NCBI RefSeq assembly: GCF_010669225.1
Contig: NZ_CP048627.1
Coordinates: 1,191,292-1,255,291 of the forward strand
DNA: 64,000 bases
From: Megamonas funiformis
Lineage (GTDB): Bacteria; Bacillota; Negativicutes; Selenomonadales; Selenomonadaceae
Direction: 5' to 3'
Each line of letters starts with the position of its first letter. Position 1 is the first letter of the stretch. Shown one piece after another: positions 19,103-29,309 of this stretch. The notes beneath the pieces were generated by a model. It searched no databases. It had not been told where the DNA came from and worked only from the letters and a program-made list of their open reading frames with translations. The position numbers and the translations under genes were made by a program.

Positions 19103-19141
19103 AATAACCTTAGGGCAAAAATGCTCTAAGGTTATTTTTTT
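19103..19141 (+). terminator. Terminator after pyk
   Basis: A 15-bp stem (19103-19117 with 19122-19136, one G-U pair), A-rich loop and a T8 tract. Confidence 0.92.
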
Positions 19142-19177
19142 TATTAATTATTAAGTTGATTTTTATTTATAATAAAT

Positions 19178-19207
19178 ATTGATAATCCATATCAATTATG
19201 ATAATAT
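19178..19207 (+). promoter_or_regulatory. eno promoter with overlapping inverted repeat
   Basis: TTGATA (19179-19184) and TAATAT (19202-19207), 17 bases apart, form a plausible sigma-A promoter. The -35 is one arm of a perfect 7-bp palindrome ATTGATA-atcca-TATCAAT (19178-19196), followed by a further ATGATAAT, so a repressor could block it. Confidence 0.45.
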
Positions 19208-19265
19208 ATAAATGAATTAAGAATAAAAATCATTTGCTTAAAATATTATCAAAGGAGATATTTAA

Positions 19266-20567
<1,302 letters not shown>

Positions 20568-20579
20568 TATTGATAAAAT

Positions 20580-20616
20580 AAAAAAGAAGTGGTACATATA
20601 AATACCACTTCTTTTT
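20580..20616. terminator. Bidirectional terminator between eno and the FHA gene
   Basis: A 14-bp perfect stem with an A6 run on the left (20580-20594) and a T5 run on the right (20603-20616); it serves the convergent eno and FHA transcripts. Confidence 0.9.
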
Positions 20617-20632
20617 GTATTTAAATAATCTA

Positions 20633-21397
20633 TCAAATAAGGTCATAAACAATACGAGTATTTCCTATTTGAATAATATCTCCAGGGCATAAACAGAAAT
20701 TAGTTATAGGTCTATCATTAACAAATGTACCATTTAAACTATTAGCATCACGAAGAATGTGTCTACCATGTTCAAAGGTAATATAGGCATGAAGTCTAGA
20801 TACATTTACATCTGTTAAAAGAAATTCATTTTTATCACGTCTGCCAAGATGAATTTGATTACAACCAAAAGCTAAATAAGAGTCTTTATCTGGTCCTTCA
20901 ATAATAGTTAAAGAAGCAAAATTTAGAGCTTGTTGTTTATGTGAAGGATTAGTTATTTCTTTTATATCAAGGTTTGGGACAATAATTGTACCTTGTTCTA
21001 AATCATTTACATTATCATTGTCTGTATCAGAAGTTTTATCGCTATTAAATTTAGCTGTTATTTCACAAACGCCTAATTTAAATTTAGGAGATTTTATAAT
21101 ATGGATAGTTGGTAATGTTTCCATAAAATAATCTTTTTGAATGACAGATTTATAGAGAAATAATTTTAAATGATTTTGTGTTTCTATATTATTTAATTGG
21201 TTAAAATCTTCATCACTCATAGTAATTGTAAATTTATCAGGAACAAAAATAGCACGATTTACACGTTTTTTCTGACGGATTAAAATACGGTCAATAATTT
21301 TTTCTATTTCTGCCATCTGTAGATTACTTGAGAATTTACGATTAAAAAAACCTTCAATATTTTTTTCAAGAAAATTTTCCATACGTGAAAAAAACAT
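20633..21397 (-). CDS. FHA domain protein with FhaA-type N-terminal domain
   Basis: 254 residues. The first 120 resemble the DUF3662/FhaA N-terminal domain (start MENFLEKNIEGFFNRKF preceded by a few residues) and about 170-254 form an FHA domain with the phosphothreonine-binding signature (LGRRDKNEFLL, VSRLHAYI, LNGTFVNDRPI). Such proteins bind phosphothreonine peptides made by Ser/Thr kinases, often at the division or wall-synthesis machinery. TAGGAG stands about 10 bases before the ATG. It is 22 bases downstream of rlmN. No kinase or phosphatase gene is adjacent. Confidence 0.85.
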   Translation of the reverse strand: MFFSRMENFLEKNIEGFFNRKFSSNLQMAEIEKIIDRILIRQKKRVNRAIFVPDKFTITMSDEDFNQLNNIETQNHLKLFLYKSVIQKDYFMETLPTIHIIKSPKFKLGVCEITAKFNSDKTSDTDNDNVNDLEQGTIIVPNLDIKEITNPSHKQQALNFASLTIIEGPDKDSYLAFGCNQIHLGRRDKNEFLLTDVNVSRLHAYITFEHGRHILRDANSLNGTFVNDRPITNFCLCPGDIIQIGNTRIVYDLI

Positions 21398-21419
21398 AAA
21401 AATTCAACTCCTAGAGTTT

Positions 21420-22463
21420 TTATTTTGCTAAATGTTTATTACGCAATTGACCACATGCTGCTTGAATATCTGTGCCCATTTCTTGACGAATGGTAGCTGT
21501 GAGATGATGGTCATTTAAATACTTAGCGAAAGCTTTTATTCTAGCTAAAGAAGGACGATTGTAATTACGCTCTTTGACTGGATTGATAGGGATTAAGTTC
21601 ACATTAGCTAATGCTAATTGATTTTTTAAGAGTTTACATAATTCTACTGCTTCAGTCATGTTATCATTGTATTTATCAATTAAGATATATTCATAAGTTA
21701 TGCGTCTTTTAGTAGTATTAGCATAATTTACAGCAGCTTTAATTACTTCTTCAATAGGATAGCGTTTGTTTATAGGCATTAGCTCTGTACGCAATTCATT
21801 ATTCGGTGCATGTAAGGAAATTGATAAGGTAATAGGTAGATTTTCTTGAGCTAATTTATTTATTCCCGGCACGATACCAGATGTGGAAATTGTGATATTG
21901 CGATAACCTAAATTTAAGCAATAAGGCTCATGTACTAAACGAATGAAGTTTAATACATTATCATAATTGAGCATAGGCTCACCAGAACCCATGATTACTA
22001 TATTATTGATTTGTTCGCCTGTTTGATTTAATAATTCTTGAATGAACATTGCTTGAGCTAAAATTTCACCTGTGGATAAGTTTCTAGCCATGCCGTGAAG
22101 CGTAGAAGCACAGAAACTACAGCCCATATTACAACCTGCTTGAGAAGAAACACAGATACTATTGCCATAAGGTTGACGCATTAAAACTGTTTCTACACCG
22201 ATACCATCGCCAAATTCTAATAAAAATTTAGTTGTTTTGCCATCACTGGAGTCTAGTCTATCACAAGATTTTGCACGTTCAATAGTAAATTCTTGTGCCA
22301 ATTTTTCACGTAAATCTTTAGAAAGATTGGTCATTTCATTAAAAGATGTAGCATGTTTTTGATAGAGCCACTCAATAATTTGTTTTGCTCTAAATTTTGG
22401 TAGGTTTAAATCTGTGATTAGTGAAGTAAGTTCAGTTAAATTTAAGCCAAAAATATTGGTCAT
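21420..22463 (-). CDS. rlmN: 23S rRNA (adenine2503-C2)-methyltransferase RlmN
   Basis: 347 residues. Radical SAM motif CNMGCSFC (Cys111, Cys115, Cys118), the methyl-carrying Cys near the C-terminus (Cys337 in AACGQ), and the N-terminal HhH-like region (KFRAKQIIEWLY) are all present. It methylates A2503 of 23S rRNA and also A37 of some tRNAs. Follows rsmB by 45 bases on the same strand. Confidence 0.96.
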   Translation of the reverse strand: MTNIFGLNLTELTSLITDLNLPKFRAKQIIEWLYQKHATSFNEMTNLSKDLREKLAQEFTIERAKSCDRLDSSDGKTTKFLLEFGDGIGVETVLMRQPYGNSICVSSQAGCNMGCSFCASTLHGMARNLSTGEILAQAMFIQELLNQTGEQINNIVIMGSGEPMLNYDNVLNFIRLVHEPYCLNLGYRNITISTSGIVPGINKLAQENLPITLSISLHAPNNELRTELMPINKRYPIEEVIKAAVNYANTTKRRITYEYILIDKYNDNMTEAVELCKLLKNQLALANVNLIPINPVKERNYNRPSLARIKAFAKYLNDHHLTATIRQEMGTDIQAACGQLRNKHLAK

Positions 22464-22508
22464 TATAAATTCCCTTCTAAAATAAATATAAATAATAATT
22501 TAAGATTT

Positions 22509-23837
22509 TTATACTTTTTTGTACATACGAGCTATAAAGAAGCCATCTGTATTATCTTTATATGGCATTAATTGTAATGTTTTCTCTTTGCTTTTTGTTT
22601 TAAATGGTAAATATTTGCGGATATCTTCTAAAACAAAATCTGGATGTTTAGCTAAAAATTGATTAATGATTTCTATATTTTCTTGTGGCATGATTGTACA
22701 AGTACTATAGACTAATACACCTTGAGGTTTTACAGCCCGAGCAGCTGACTCTAAGATAGCTAATTGAAGAGGTGGTAATTTTTCAAAGATTTCTGCTGTT
22801 TTGTTCCAGCGGGAGTCAGGTTTACGGCGAAGTACGCCCATTCCAGAACATGGTGCATCAACTAATACTTTATCTGCTTGATTTTTATATTGATTGCCGA
22901 TTTCACGAGCATCTAATAATTTAGGCTCAATGATGTTGATACCTAATCTATTAGCATTATCTTGAATTAGTTTTAATTTATGTTCGTAGATATCACAAGC
23001 TATGATTTTTCCTTTATTTTGCATCAAAGTAGCCATATGTGTAGTTTTACCACCAGGGGCACTACATGTATCAATGATAAATTCATTAGGTTTAGGATCA
23101 ACTACATGAGCTACAAGCATAGAACTTTCATCTTGCACTTGGGCAAAACCATTTTGTAATGGTGCTAGTTGATTTAAAGAAGTGTGTGTTTTACAAATAA
23201 TTCCTTCTGGTGCTAATTTGGAAGGAATAACTTCACAACCTGCATTTATAAGCTCTGTGATTAATTCTTGTCGTGTTGTTTTTAAAGTATTGGTACGCAA
23301 TACAAGTGGAGCATTAGTATTATTGAATTGACAAAGCTTGATAGCAGCTTCACTACCAAAAGTATGAATGAATTTTTTTACTAGCCAAAGAGGGTGTTGT
23401 TCTCTGATAGCTAATTCACTAGCTTTATTGCCTGTAGGCATAGCGTATTTTTCTGGTTGGCGGATTAAGTTACGCAAAACGCCATTTACAAATTTTGCAG
23501 AACCTTGATTAGAATATTTTTTAGCAAGATTTACAGCTTCATTGCAAGCTGCTGATTCAGGAATTTTGTCCATGAATACAATTTGATAAATACCTAATCG
23601 CAATATATTAATAATTGTTGGTTCAATTTTATTTAAAGGTCTATTTACAAATTTTTTTAAAATCCAAAGTAGAGTATCGCCTGCTTTTACTGTACCATAA
23701 ACCAATTCAGTGATGAAACGGCGGTCTTGGTCGGATAATTGATTTTTTTGCAAATGGCGTGATAGGGATATATTAGCATAAGCTTGTTGAGTATATACTT
23801 CATTTAAAATATTTAAAGCAACTTCACGAGCGTTCAT
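22509..23837 (-). CDS. rsmB: 16S rRNA (cytosine967-C5)-methyltransferase RsmB
   Basis: 442 residues. An N-terminal NusB-like RNA-binding domain (about 1-140) precedes a Rossmann SAM domain with DTCSAPGGKTTHMA, DAPCSGMGVLRRKPD and the catalytic-Cys motif STCTI. Modifies C967 of 16S rRNA. First gene of the rsmB-rlmN-FHA unit. AAAGGAG is about 6 bases before its ATG. The upstream leader contains an attenuator-like hairpin. Confidence 0.96.
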   Translation of the reverse strand: MNAREVALNILNEVYTQQAYANISLSRHLQKNQLSDQDRRFITELVYGTVKAGDTLLWILKKFVNRPLNKIEPTIINILRLGIYQIVFMDKIPESAACNEAVNLAKKYSNQGSAKFVNGVLRNLIRQPEKYAMPTGNKASELAIREQHPLWLVKKFIHTFGSEAAIKLCQFNNTNAPLVLRTNTLKTTRQELITELINAGCEVIPSKLAPEGIICKTHTSLNQLAPLQNGFAQVQDESSMLVAHVVDPKPNEFIIDTCSAPGGKTTHMATLMQNKGKIIACDIYEHKLKLIQDNANRLGINIIEPKLLDAREIGNQYKNQADKVLVDAPCSGMGVLRRKPDSRWNKTAEIFEKLPPLQLAILESAARAVKPQGVLVYSTCTIMPQENIEIINQFLAKHPDFVLEDIRKYLPFKTKSKEKTLQLMPYKDNTDGFFIARMYKKV

Positions 23838-23862
23838 AAAATCTCCTTTGCATTTAGTAAAC

Positions 23863-23887
23863 TAAAAAAGACGCTAAGAAAAGCGCC
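23863..23887 (-). terminator. Attenuator-like hairpin in rsmB leader
   Basis: On the minus strand a 6-bp stem (23887-23882 with 23875-23870, one G-U pair), 6-base loop and T7 (23869-23863) lie about 25 bases before rsmB. Position in the leader suggests attenuation or termination of leaky upstream transcription. Confidence 0.5.
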
Positions 23888-24097
23888 CCTTGAGAATACG
23901 TATTTATATTAATATATAATCTTGGTTACAAATTTATTATATAATATAGGTAGAAGCTATGCAAGTTATGTGAGAAATAAAGTAAAAATAAGATGATATC
24001 TAATTTAATTTATGAGAAAAGATTAACTTTCCTATATGTTTCTGTTAATTTTCATCTATTTTGTTATACTTTATCATAGTAAGTGTAACAAAGGGAG

Positions 24098-24973
24098 ATG
24101 ATTATTATTTTTTGTCCTAATTGTGGTAACCAGATAAATGATAATGAAAAATTTTGTTCTAAATGTGGAAATCAAATTAAGCAAGATAGCCAAGATAATA
24201 ATGAGCAAATGAAGCAAAGTGAAAAAACAATAAGTAACAATATCAGTCAAAATGTAGATACTGAAAAGAATTATACAAAATATAAGTATATAGGTATTTT
24301 TATCGCTGTAATTTTATTACTAGGGTTGGTTTCTTTTGGTGCGTATAGTTATTTTGCTCATAAAGATACAAAACAAGTTGAGCAAAATGTAACGGTAGAG
24401 CAAAATAAAGAAAATACTGCAAGTGAAGATAAAAATAATGCAGTTAAAGAAGATGTTAAACAACCAGTAGAGGATATTGTTAATTTAGAATATACTCAAA
24501 ATGATAAATTTATATTAGGCGATAAGGAAGTAGCTAAGATATCTTTTAAAAATGTAGGTAATAATTGCTCAGTTATGCTAGATGATAAAAATCAAGTTTT
24601 AATGAATTTTTATACAGATGTATTAGTACCAGATTTAAGTATAAAAGAGATAAAATTGGCAAATTCCGATAAACTTTTCTATGAAGTAAAATGTACAGCA
24701 GGGGCTCATGCAAAATTAGAAGGTTATTGGCTAGTAGGCAAAAAAGATGACAAGTGGACTGTATTTATTTCTATGGATAATCTAAAGAGTTTTGGTATAA
24801 ATCCAGATAAGTATTATAATATGGATAATAAAATTGTAAATGGAAAACTCATCATCAATTGTTTTCATTTAGAAGTTCCTGAAGGAAAATCTATGGCGGA
24901 AGGTAAAAAAGTTGATGATTGCTATGTAAAAGTAGATTGGGATAATAATAAACAGACTTTTAGAATGTATTGA
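24098..24973 (+). CDS. Zinc-ribbon membrane-anchored protein of unknown function
   Basis: 291 residues from the ATG. A zinc ribbon CPNCG-x11-CSKCG fills residues 6-26, a charged linker follows, then one membrane segment (about 66-87) and an exported C-terminal domain of about 170 residues with no recognised motif. The design (cytosolic ribbon, one TM, extracytoplasmic domain) is common in Firmicutes. The start is odd: GGGAG directly abuts the ATG, and ATT codons at 24104 and 24107 are better spaced and would give the usual FCPNCG start. A bidirectional terminator follows. Confidence 0.75.
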   Translation: MIIIFCPNCGNQINDNEKFCSKCGNQIKQDSQDNNEQMKQSEKTISNNISQNVDTEKNYTKYKYIGIFIAVILLLGLVSFGAYSYFAHKDTKQVEQNVTVEQNKENTASEDKNNAVKEDVKQPVEDIVNLEYTQNDKFILGDKEVAKISFKNVGNNCSVMLDDKNQVLMNFYTDVLVPDLSIKEIKLANSDKLFYEVKCTAGAHAKLEGYWLVGKKDDKWTVFISMDNLKSFGINPDKYYNMDNKIVNGKLIINCFHLEVPEGKSMAEGKKVDDCYVKVDWDNNKQTFRMY

Positions 24974-25000
24974 TAAAAGTAAATAGTAAAAGCAATATAA

Positions 25001-25035
25001 AAGACGTATACAAATAAATGTATACGTCTTATTTT
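25001..25035. terminator. Bidirectional terminator
   Basis: A 12-bp perfect stem (25001-25012 with 25019-25030) with an AATAAA loop and ATTTTT on the right, between convergent genes. Confidence 0.85.
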
Positions 25036-25041
25036 TATATC

Positions 25042-25875
25042 TTAATCGTCATAAATGCCTTTTAATAAAGTTTCTTTACGTAAAGATAAACATTCGCAAT
25101 TTCTATCTTGTTGGGCTAAAGAACGAATTGTATCTAAAAGAATTTTGCTGATCATAGGTGCATCATCATAGAAGATATCTTCTAATACTTGATGAGACCA
25201 TGGTTTGATACCTTCGCCATAATTTACTACATAATAAAGACCAGCATAACAAGCTCCAATTTCACGAGCGAGATATACTTCAGGGCAGATGGATTGACCT
25301 ACGATATCTGCATGACCATTTAACATAGCGATTTCCGCAGGGCTTTCAAAATGGCGACCGTCTGTATTAGCATAAGTGCCACGTGTAAAAATTCTACCGC
25401 TGAAATGCTTATGTGTATTTTTGATTAATTCTTCACGCATTTGAGGGCAAAGTGCATCACGCATAACAAGTAAATATTTGCCTTCAAGTCCAACATCTTT
25501 GCGAATGGACATATCAAGATAATCATCAGGAATGAGAAAATCTCTAGTATCTAATAATTTATTGATAGTACCTACGCCACCTTCAGAGAAAATGCGTTTT
25601 ACACCGGCTTCGCGGAAAGTCCAGAATAATTGGCGGGAAGCATCAGCACGATTGACACCACTTCTCCAACCATGCATTTTACAAGTTAAAACGCGTGTAC
25701 CTGCTATTTCAAATAAGCGAAGTTCAGTAGTTTTGCCATAAGGTGTATCAAAAACCATGCGGTCTTGAATTATTTTTACATCATCACATTTAGCACCTAA
25801 TGGAAAATTGCTGGATAATGTGCCAGAACCACCGATAATGGCAAAATCGGCTTGAGGAATGTTTTGTGTATTCAT
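25042..25875 (-). CDS. MTAP/PNP-family nucleoside phosphorylase, probably 6-oxopurine type
   Basis: 277 residues, close to human MTAP and bacterial MtnP. IIGGSGT (about residue 13) is the phosphate loop and GRHFESPAEI is the substrate segment. Aligning the base-specificity loop, the MTAP sequence ATDYD becomes VVNYG, so the adenine-reading Asp residues (human 220 and 222) are Asn and Gly here. Asn at this place is typical of enzymes that bind 6-oxopurines such as hypoxanthine. As last gene of the mqnE-mqnE-mqnC operon (25-base gap) it could act on futalosine, whose base is hypoxanthine, in place of MqnB; ordinary methylthioinosine or inosine salvage is the alternative. Confidence 0.82.
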   Translation of the reverse strand: MNTQNIPQADFAIIGGSGTLSSNFPLGAKCDDVKIIQDRMVFDTPYGKTTELRLFEIAGTRVLTCKMHGWRSGVNRADASRQLFWTFREAGVKRIFSEGGVGTINKLLDTRDFLIPDDYLDMSIRKDVGLEGKYLLVMRDALCPQMREELIKNTHKHFSGRIFTRGTYANTDGRHFESPAEIAMLNGHADIVGQSICPEVYLAREIGACYAGLYYVVNYGEGIKPWSHQVLEDIFYDDAPMISKILLDTIRSLAQQDRNCECLSLRKETLLKGIYDD

Positions 25876-25900
25876 AAAAAATCTCCTTAATTAAATTTTA

Positions 25901-26932
25901 TTAAAATCGACGAATGATATTATATTCTGTATCACGTTGAGCTGCTTTAAAATCAGCTTTTTCGATTGTATTTACCATTTTGTCAATGGACATTTGATAA
26001 GCAGTACCGGCTGCACGAACGACATTTTCTTCAAGCATGATACTACCTAAATCATCAGCACCAAAGGCTAATGTTATTTGTCCAATTTGTTGACCTTGTG
26101 TAACCCAAGAGCCTTGAATATGAGAGATATTATCAAAATAGAGTCTAGATACGGCTAGAGTTTTTAGATATTCCCATGAGGATAATTTATTGCCACCTAA
26201 TTGAGTATTTCCAGGTTGGAAAGTCCACATGATGAAAGCTCTGAAGCCACCTGTTTTATCTTGAAGGTCGCGGACACGTCGCATATGTTCAATGCGTTCT
26301 TCAATAGTTTCGCCGAGTCCTAAAACCATAGTAGCTGTACTTTCCATGCCGATAGAGTGAGCAGTTTCCATTACTTTTAGCCAATCATCTGTCATGATTT
26401 TTTTAGGGCTTACAATTTTACGCACGCGGTCAACTAAGATTTCAGCTCCACCACCTGGAAGTGAAGCAAGACCAGCAGAACGTAAATCTTGTAGAGTTTC
26501 TTTGATAGATTTATTAGCTATCTTGGAAAAATGAAGTATTTCCGCAGGAGAAAAAGAATGGATTACAATATCAGGAAAGGCTGTTTTAATGGTATTAATC
26601 ATATTTAGGTAATATTCAAAAGGTAAAGAAGGGTGTAGTCCTCCTTGTAACATGACTTGCGTACCACCAGCTTCTTGAGTTTCCTTTACTTTTTGTAAAA
26701 TAGTTTCTATTGGCAATAAATAAGCGTCTTTGCGATTTTCGCGACGGAAAAAAGCACAGAAACGACATTCATTAAGGCAAACATTAGTGTAGTTGATATT
26801 GCGGTCTACAATGAAAGTAACAGTATTGCCAGGGTGTTTTTCTTGGCGAATTTTATTCGCTTGTTGACCTAATTCTAAAATATCACCATGTTTTAAAAGG
26901 TCAATAGCTTCTTTATCAGAAAGTCTGTTCAT
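25901..26932 (-). CDS. mqnC: Dehypoxanthine futalosine cyclase MqnC
   Basis: 343 residues. Radical SAM motif CLNECRFC within NYTNVC-x3-C-x2-CAFFR, which is the MqnC form, plus MLQGGLHP and SLPGGGAEIL typical of the MqnC/MqnE/CofH group. It cyclises dehypoxanthinylfutalosine to cyclic DHFL in the futalosine route to menaquinone. The gap to the upstream MqnE-like gene is 16 bases. Confidence 0.94.
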   Translation of the reverse strand: MNRLSDKEAIDLLKHGDILELGQQANKIRQEKHPGNTVTFIVDRNINYTNVCLNECRFCAFFRRENRKDAYLLPIETILQKVKETQEAGGTQVMLQGGLHPSLPFEYYLNMINTIKTAFPDIVIHSFSPAEILHFSKIANKSIKETLQDLRSAGLASLPGGGAEILVDRVRKIVSPKKIMTDDWLKVMETAHSIGMESTATMVLGLGETIEERIEHMRRVRDLQDKTGGFRAFIMWTFQPGNTQLGGNKLSSWEYLKTLAVSRLYFDNISHIQGSWVTQGQQIGQITLAFGADDLGSIMLEENVVRAAGTAYQMSIDKMVNTIEKADFKAAQRDTEYNIIRRF

Positions 26933-26948
26933 TAATCATACCTCTAAT

Positions 26949-28025
26949 TTATTTTATTTTTCGATATAAAGAATCACGTTGAACAGGTGTATAGCCTGTT
27001 TCGGTGATGATTTTTTGCAATTGTGCAGTAGTCATTTTTTGACCTGTTTTAGCGCCAGCAGCATGAATGATTTGTTCTTCTTCAACTGTACCATCTAAAT
27101 CATCAGCACCAAAGGCAAGGGCTAATTGAGCGATAGGCAAGGTGAGCATCATCCAAAAGGCTTTGATATGAGGAATGTTATCCAATACGAGTCGAGAAAT
27201 AGCGATAAAACGCAAGCTTTCATAAGATGTAATAGGTTTTATATTGTCTAATTGAGTATTTTGCGGATGAAATGGGAATGAAATAAAAGCTTGGAAGCCA
27301 TGTGTTTCATCTTGAATTTCTCTAAGTGTGAATAAATGCTGTAATCTTTGTTCTATAGTTTCAATATGACCATAGAGTTCAGAAGCATTAGTTTTCATAC
27401 CGAGTTTATGAGCTGTTTTTATAGTTTCAATCCATTCTTGTGTATTGGCTTTATTTGGGCAGATTTTAGCACGGATTTCATCATTTAAAATTTCAGCTCC
27501 ACCACCTGGGAGAGAATCAAGACCTGCTTGTTGTAAAATAGTTAAGACTTCGTAAATGCTTTTTTGGGAAATCTTGGCAAAATGAACTATTTCCACAGGT
27601 GTAAAAGCTTGAATATGCACGTTAGGTAAAAGTTTTTTTATGGATTTGATGATTTCTATATAGTAATTAAAATCATTAGTAGGATGTAGAGAGCTTACAA
27701 TGTGTATTTCTGTTAATCCTTTGACATGAGCGATAGTATCTTTGATTTTAGTTTCAACATCTTCTTTAGTTAAGACAAAACCTCGTTTATCACCATCTTC
27801 GCAAGAGAAAGCACATAGAGGACAATTAGCAGTGCAGATATTGGATAAATTTATATGGCGGTTGATATTATAATAGACTTCTTTTTGGCTATGACGTTCT
27901 TTGGCTTTTCTTGCCCATGTAGCTAAGTCTAAAATATCAGCGTGTTTGTATAGATATAGTGCTTCATCAAAAGATAAACGCTCTCTATTTTGAGCTTTTG
28001 TTATAGCTTGTTGATTGATATTCAT
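26949..28025 (-). CDS. Second MqnE-like radical SAM protein
   Basis: 358 residues, clearly paralogous to the next upstream gene: the same N-terminal layout, NLSNICTANCPLCAF (C-x3-C-x2-C), HIVSSLHP, LPGGGAEILNDEIR, PNKANTQEW, and FPFHPQNTQL. Differences are PLCAFSCE for DFCAFGCE and a looser C-terminal half. It is probably either a second aminofutalosine synthase or a diverged radical SAM adenosyl transferase. It is cotranscribed with mqnE and mqnC (29- and 16-base gaps). Assignment to the MqnE/CofH family is sure; a distinct function is inference. Confidence 0.85.
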   Translation of the reverse strand: MNINQQAITKAQNRERLSFDEALYLYKHADILDLATWARKAKERHSQKEVYYNINRHINLSNICTANCPLCAFSCEDGDKRGFVLTKEDVETKIKDTIAHVKGLTEIHIVSSLHPTNDFNYYIEIIKSIKKLLPNVHIQAFTPVEIVHFAKISQKSIYEVLTILQQAGLDSLPGGGAEILNDEIRAKICPNKANTQEWIETIKTAHKLGMKTNASELYGHIETIEQRLQHLFTLREIQDETHGFQAFISFPFHPQNTQLDNIKPITSYESLRFIAISRLVLDNIPHIKAFWMMLTLPIAQLALAFGADDLDGTVEEEQIIHAAGAKTGQKMTTAQLQKIITETGYTPVQRDSLYRKIK

Positions 28026-28054
28026 AAATAAAAATCCTTTACAAAATAATTAGC

Positions 28055-29140
28055 TTAATATGTTCTGATTATATTGAAATTGCAATCACATTCAGCAGGT
28101 ATTCTGCCTGTTTGTTTAATTAAATTGATTAAATTATCACGAGTGAGTGCTTTTGGTGAATTTGCTCCAGCATCGTGCATAATTTTTTCTTCGCTGATAG
28201 TGCCGTCTACATCATTTGCACCAAAGCCTAAAGCTAATTGAGCGATAGGTAAAGTGAGCATTACCCAATATGCTTTGATATTATGAATATTATCAAGCAT
28301 TAATCTACAGATAGCCATAGTTTTTAAATCGTCCCAAACATTAGTGCGATGAACAGTTTTACCTAATTTTGTATTGGCAGGGTGGAATGGGAAGCAAATA
28401 AATGTCTGAATGCCACCTGTTTCATCTTGAAGATTGCGAAGTGTGATTAAATGGTTGACACGTTCTTCAATAGTTTCAATATGACCATAGAGCATGGAAG
28501 CGTTTGTCTTGATACCAAGCTGATGAGCAGTGCGAGAAACTTCTAACCATTCTTGAGCTGTAGCTTTATTAGGGCAGAGTTTCTGACGAATTCGGTCATT
28601 TAAAATTTCAGCTCCACCACCTGGCATAGCTTCAATGCCTGCATCTTTTAATTCTTGTAATACTTCACGAATGGATTTTCCAGAAATCTTAGCAAAATGA
28701 GTGATTTCCACGCCAGTAAAACCTTTTAAATGAAGTTGAGGAAATTCTTTTTTGAGCATTTTAATGATATCTACATAATAAGAAAAAGGCCAATCAGGAT
28801 GTAATCCACTTACAATATGAAGATTTTTCATATTTGGATCTTTGCAAGCATTGGCTACTTTATTATAAATTTGCTCCATAGTCATAGCATACGCTTTTTT
28901 ATCTGTAGCTTCACAACCGAAAGCACAAAAATCACAAAGAGCTGTGCAAATATTAGTTAAATTTAAATGACAATTTACATTGTAATAAACGTAATCTCCG
29001 CTGATACGTTTACGTACTAAATCTGCAAGATAACCTATGCGAGCAAGGTCATTGGAAGCAAAAAGAGCCAACCCATCTTCTTTTGTTAGACGCTCATTAT
29101 TTAAAATCTTTTGTTCTATTTTATCTAATGTATTAATCAC
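28055..29140 (-). CDS. mqnE: Aminodeoxyfutalosine synthase MqnE
   Basis: 361 residues. Radical SAM cysteines in NLTNICTALCDFCAF near residue 65, HIVSGLHPDWPFSYYV, MPGGGAEILNDRIRQKLCPNKA and FICFPFHPANTKL match MqnE. The enzyme joins 3-[(1-carboxyvinyl)oxy]benzoate to the adenosyl group of SAM, the first committed radical step of the futalosine pathway. First gene of the menaquinone operon; mqnA, mqnD and a deaminase are not in this window. Confidence 0.93.
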   Translation of the reverse strand: MINTLDKIEQKILNNERLTKEDGLALFASNDLARIGYLADLVRKRISGDYVYYNVNCHLNLTNICTALCDFCAFGCEATDKKAYAMTMEQIYNKVANACKDPNMKNLHIVSGLHPDWPFSYYVDIIKMLKKEFPQLHLKGFTGVEITHFAKISGKSIREVLQELKDAGIEAMPGGGAEILNDRIRQKLCPNKATAQEWLEVSRTAHQLGIKTNASMLYGHIETIEERVNHLITLRNLQDETGGIQTFICFPFHPANTKLGKTVHRTNVWDDLKTMAICRLMLDNIHNIKAYWVMLTLPIAQLALGFGANDVDGTISEEKIMHDAGANSPKALTRDNLINLIKQTGRIPAECDCNFNIIRTY

Positions 29141-29309
29141 GAGAACACCTCTTAAGTTAAAAAATTCACTTATTAGATTTTACTCTTTTTTTATATATGT
29201 ATCAACTATAATTATTGAATAGGAAAATAAGTTTTATAAATATTATTAGTGAATAAAATTTTGTGCTATAATAAAAAATACTTATTAATTTTGATGAGGA
29301 AGGATTTTT

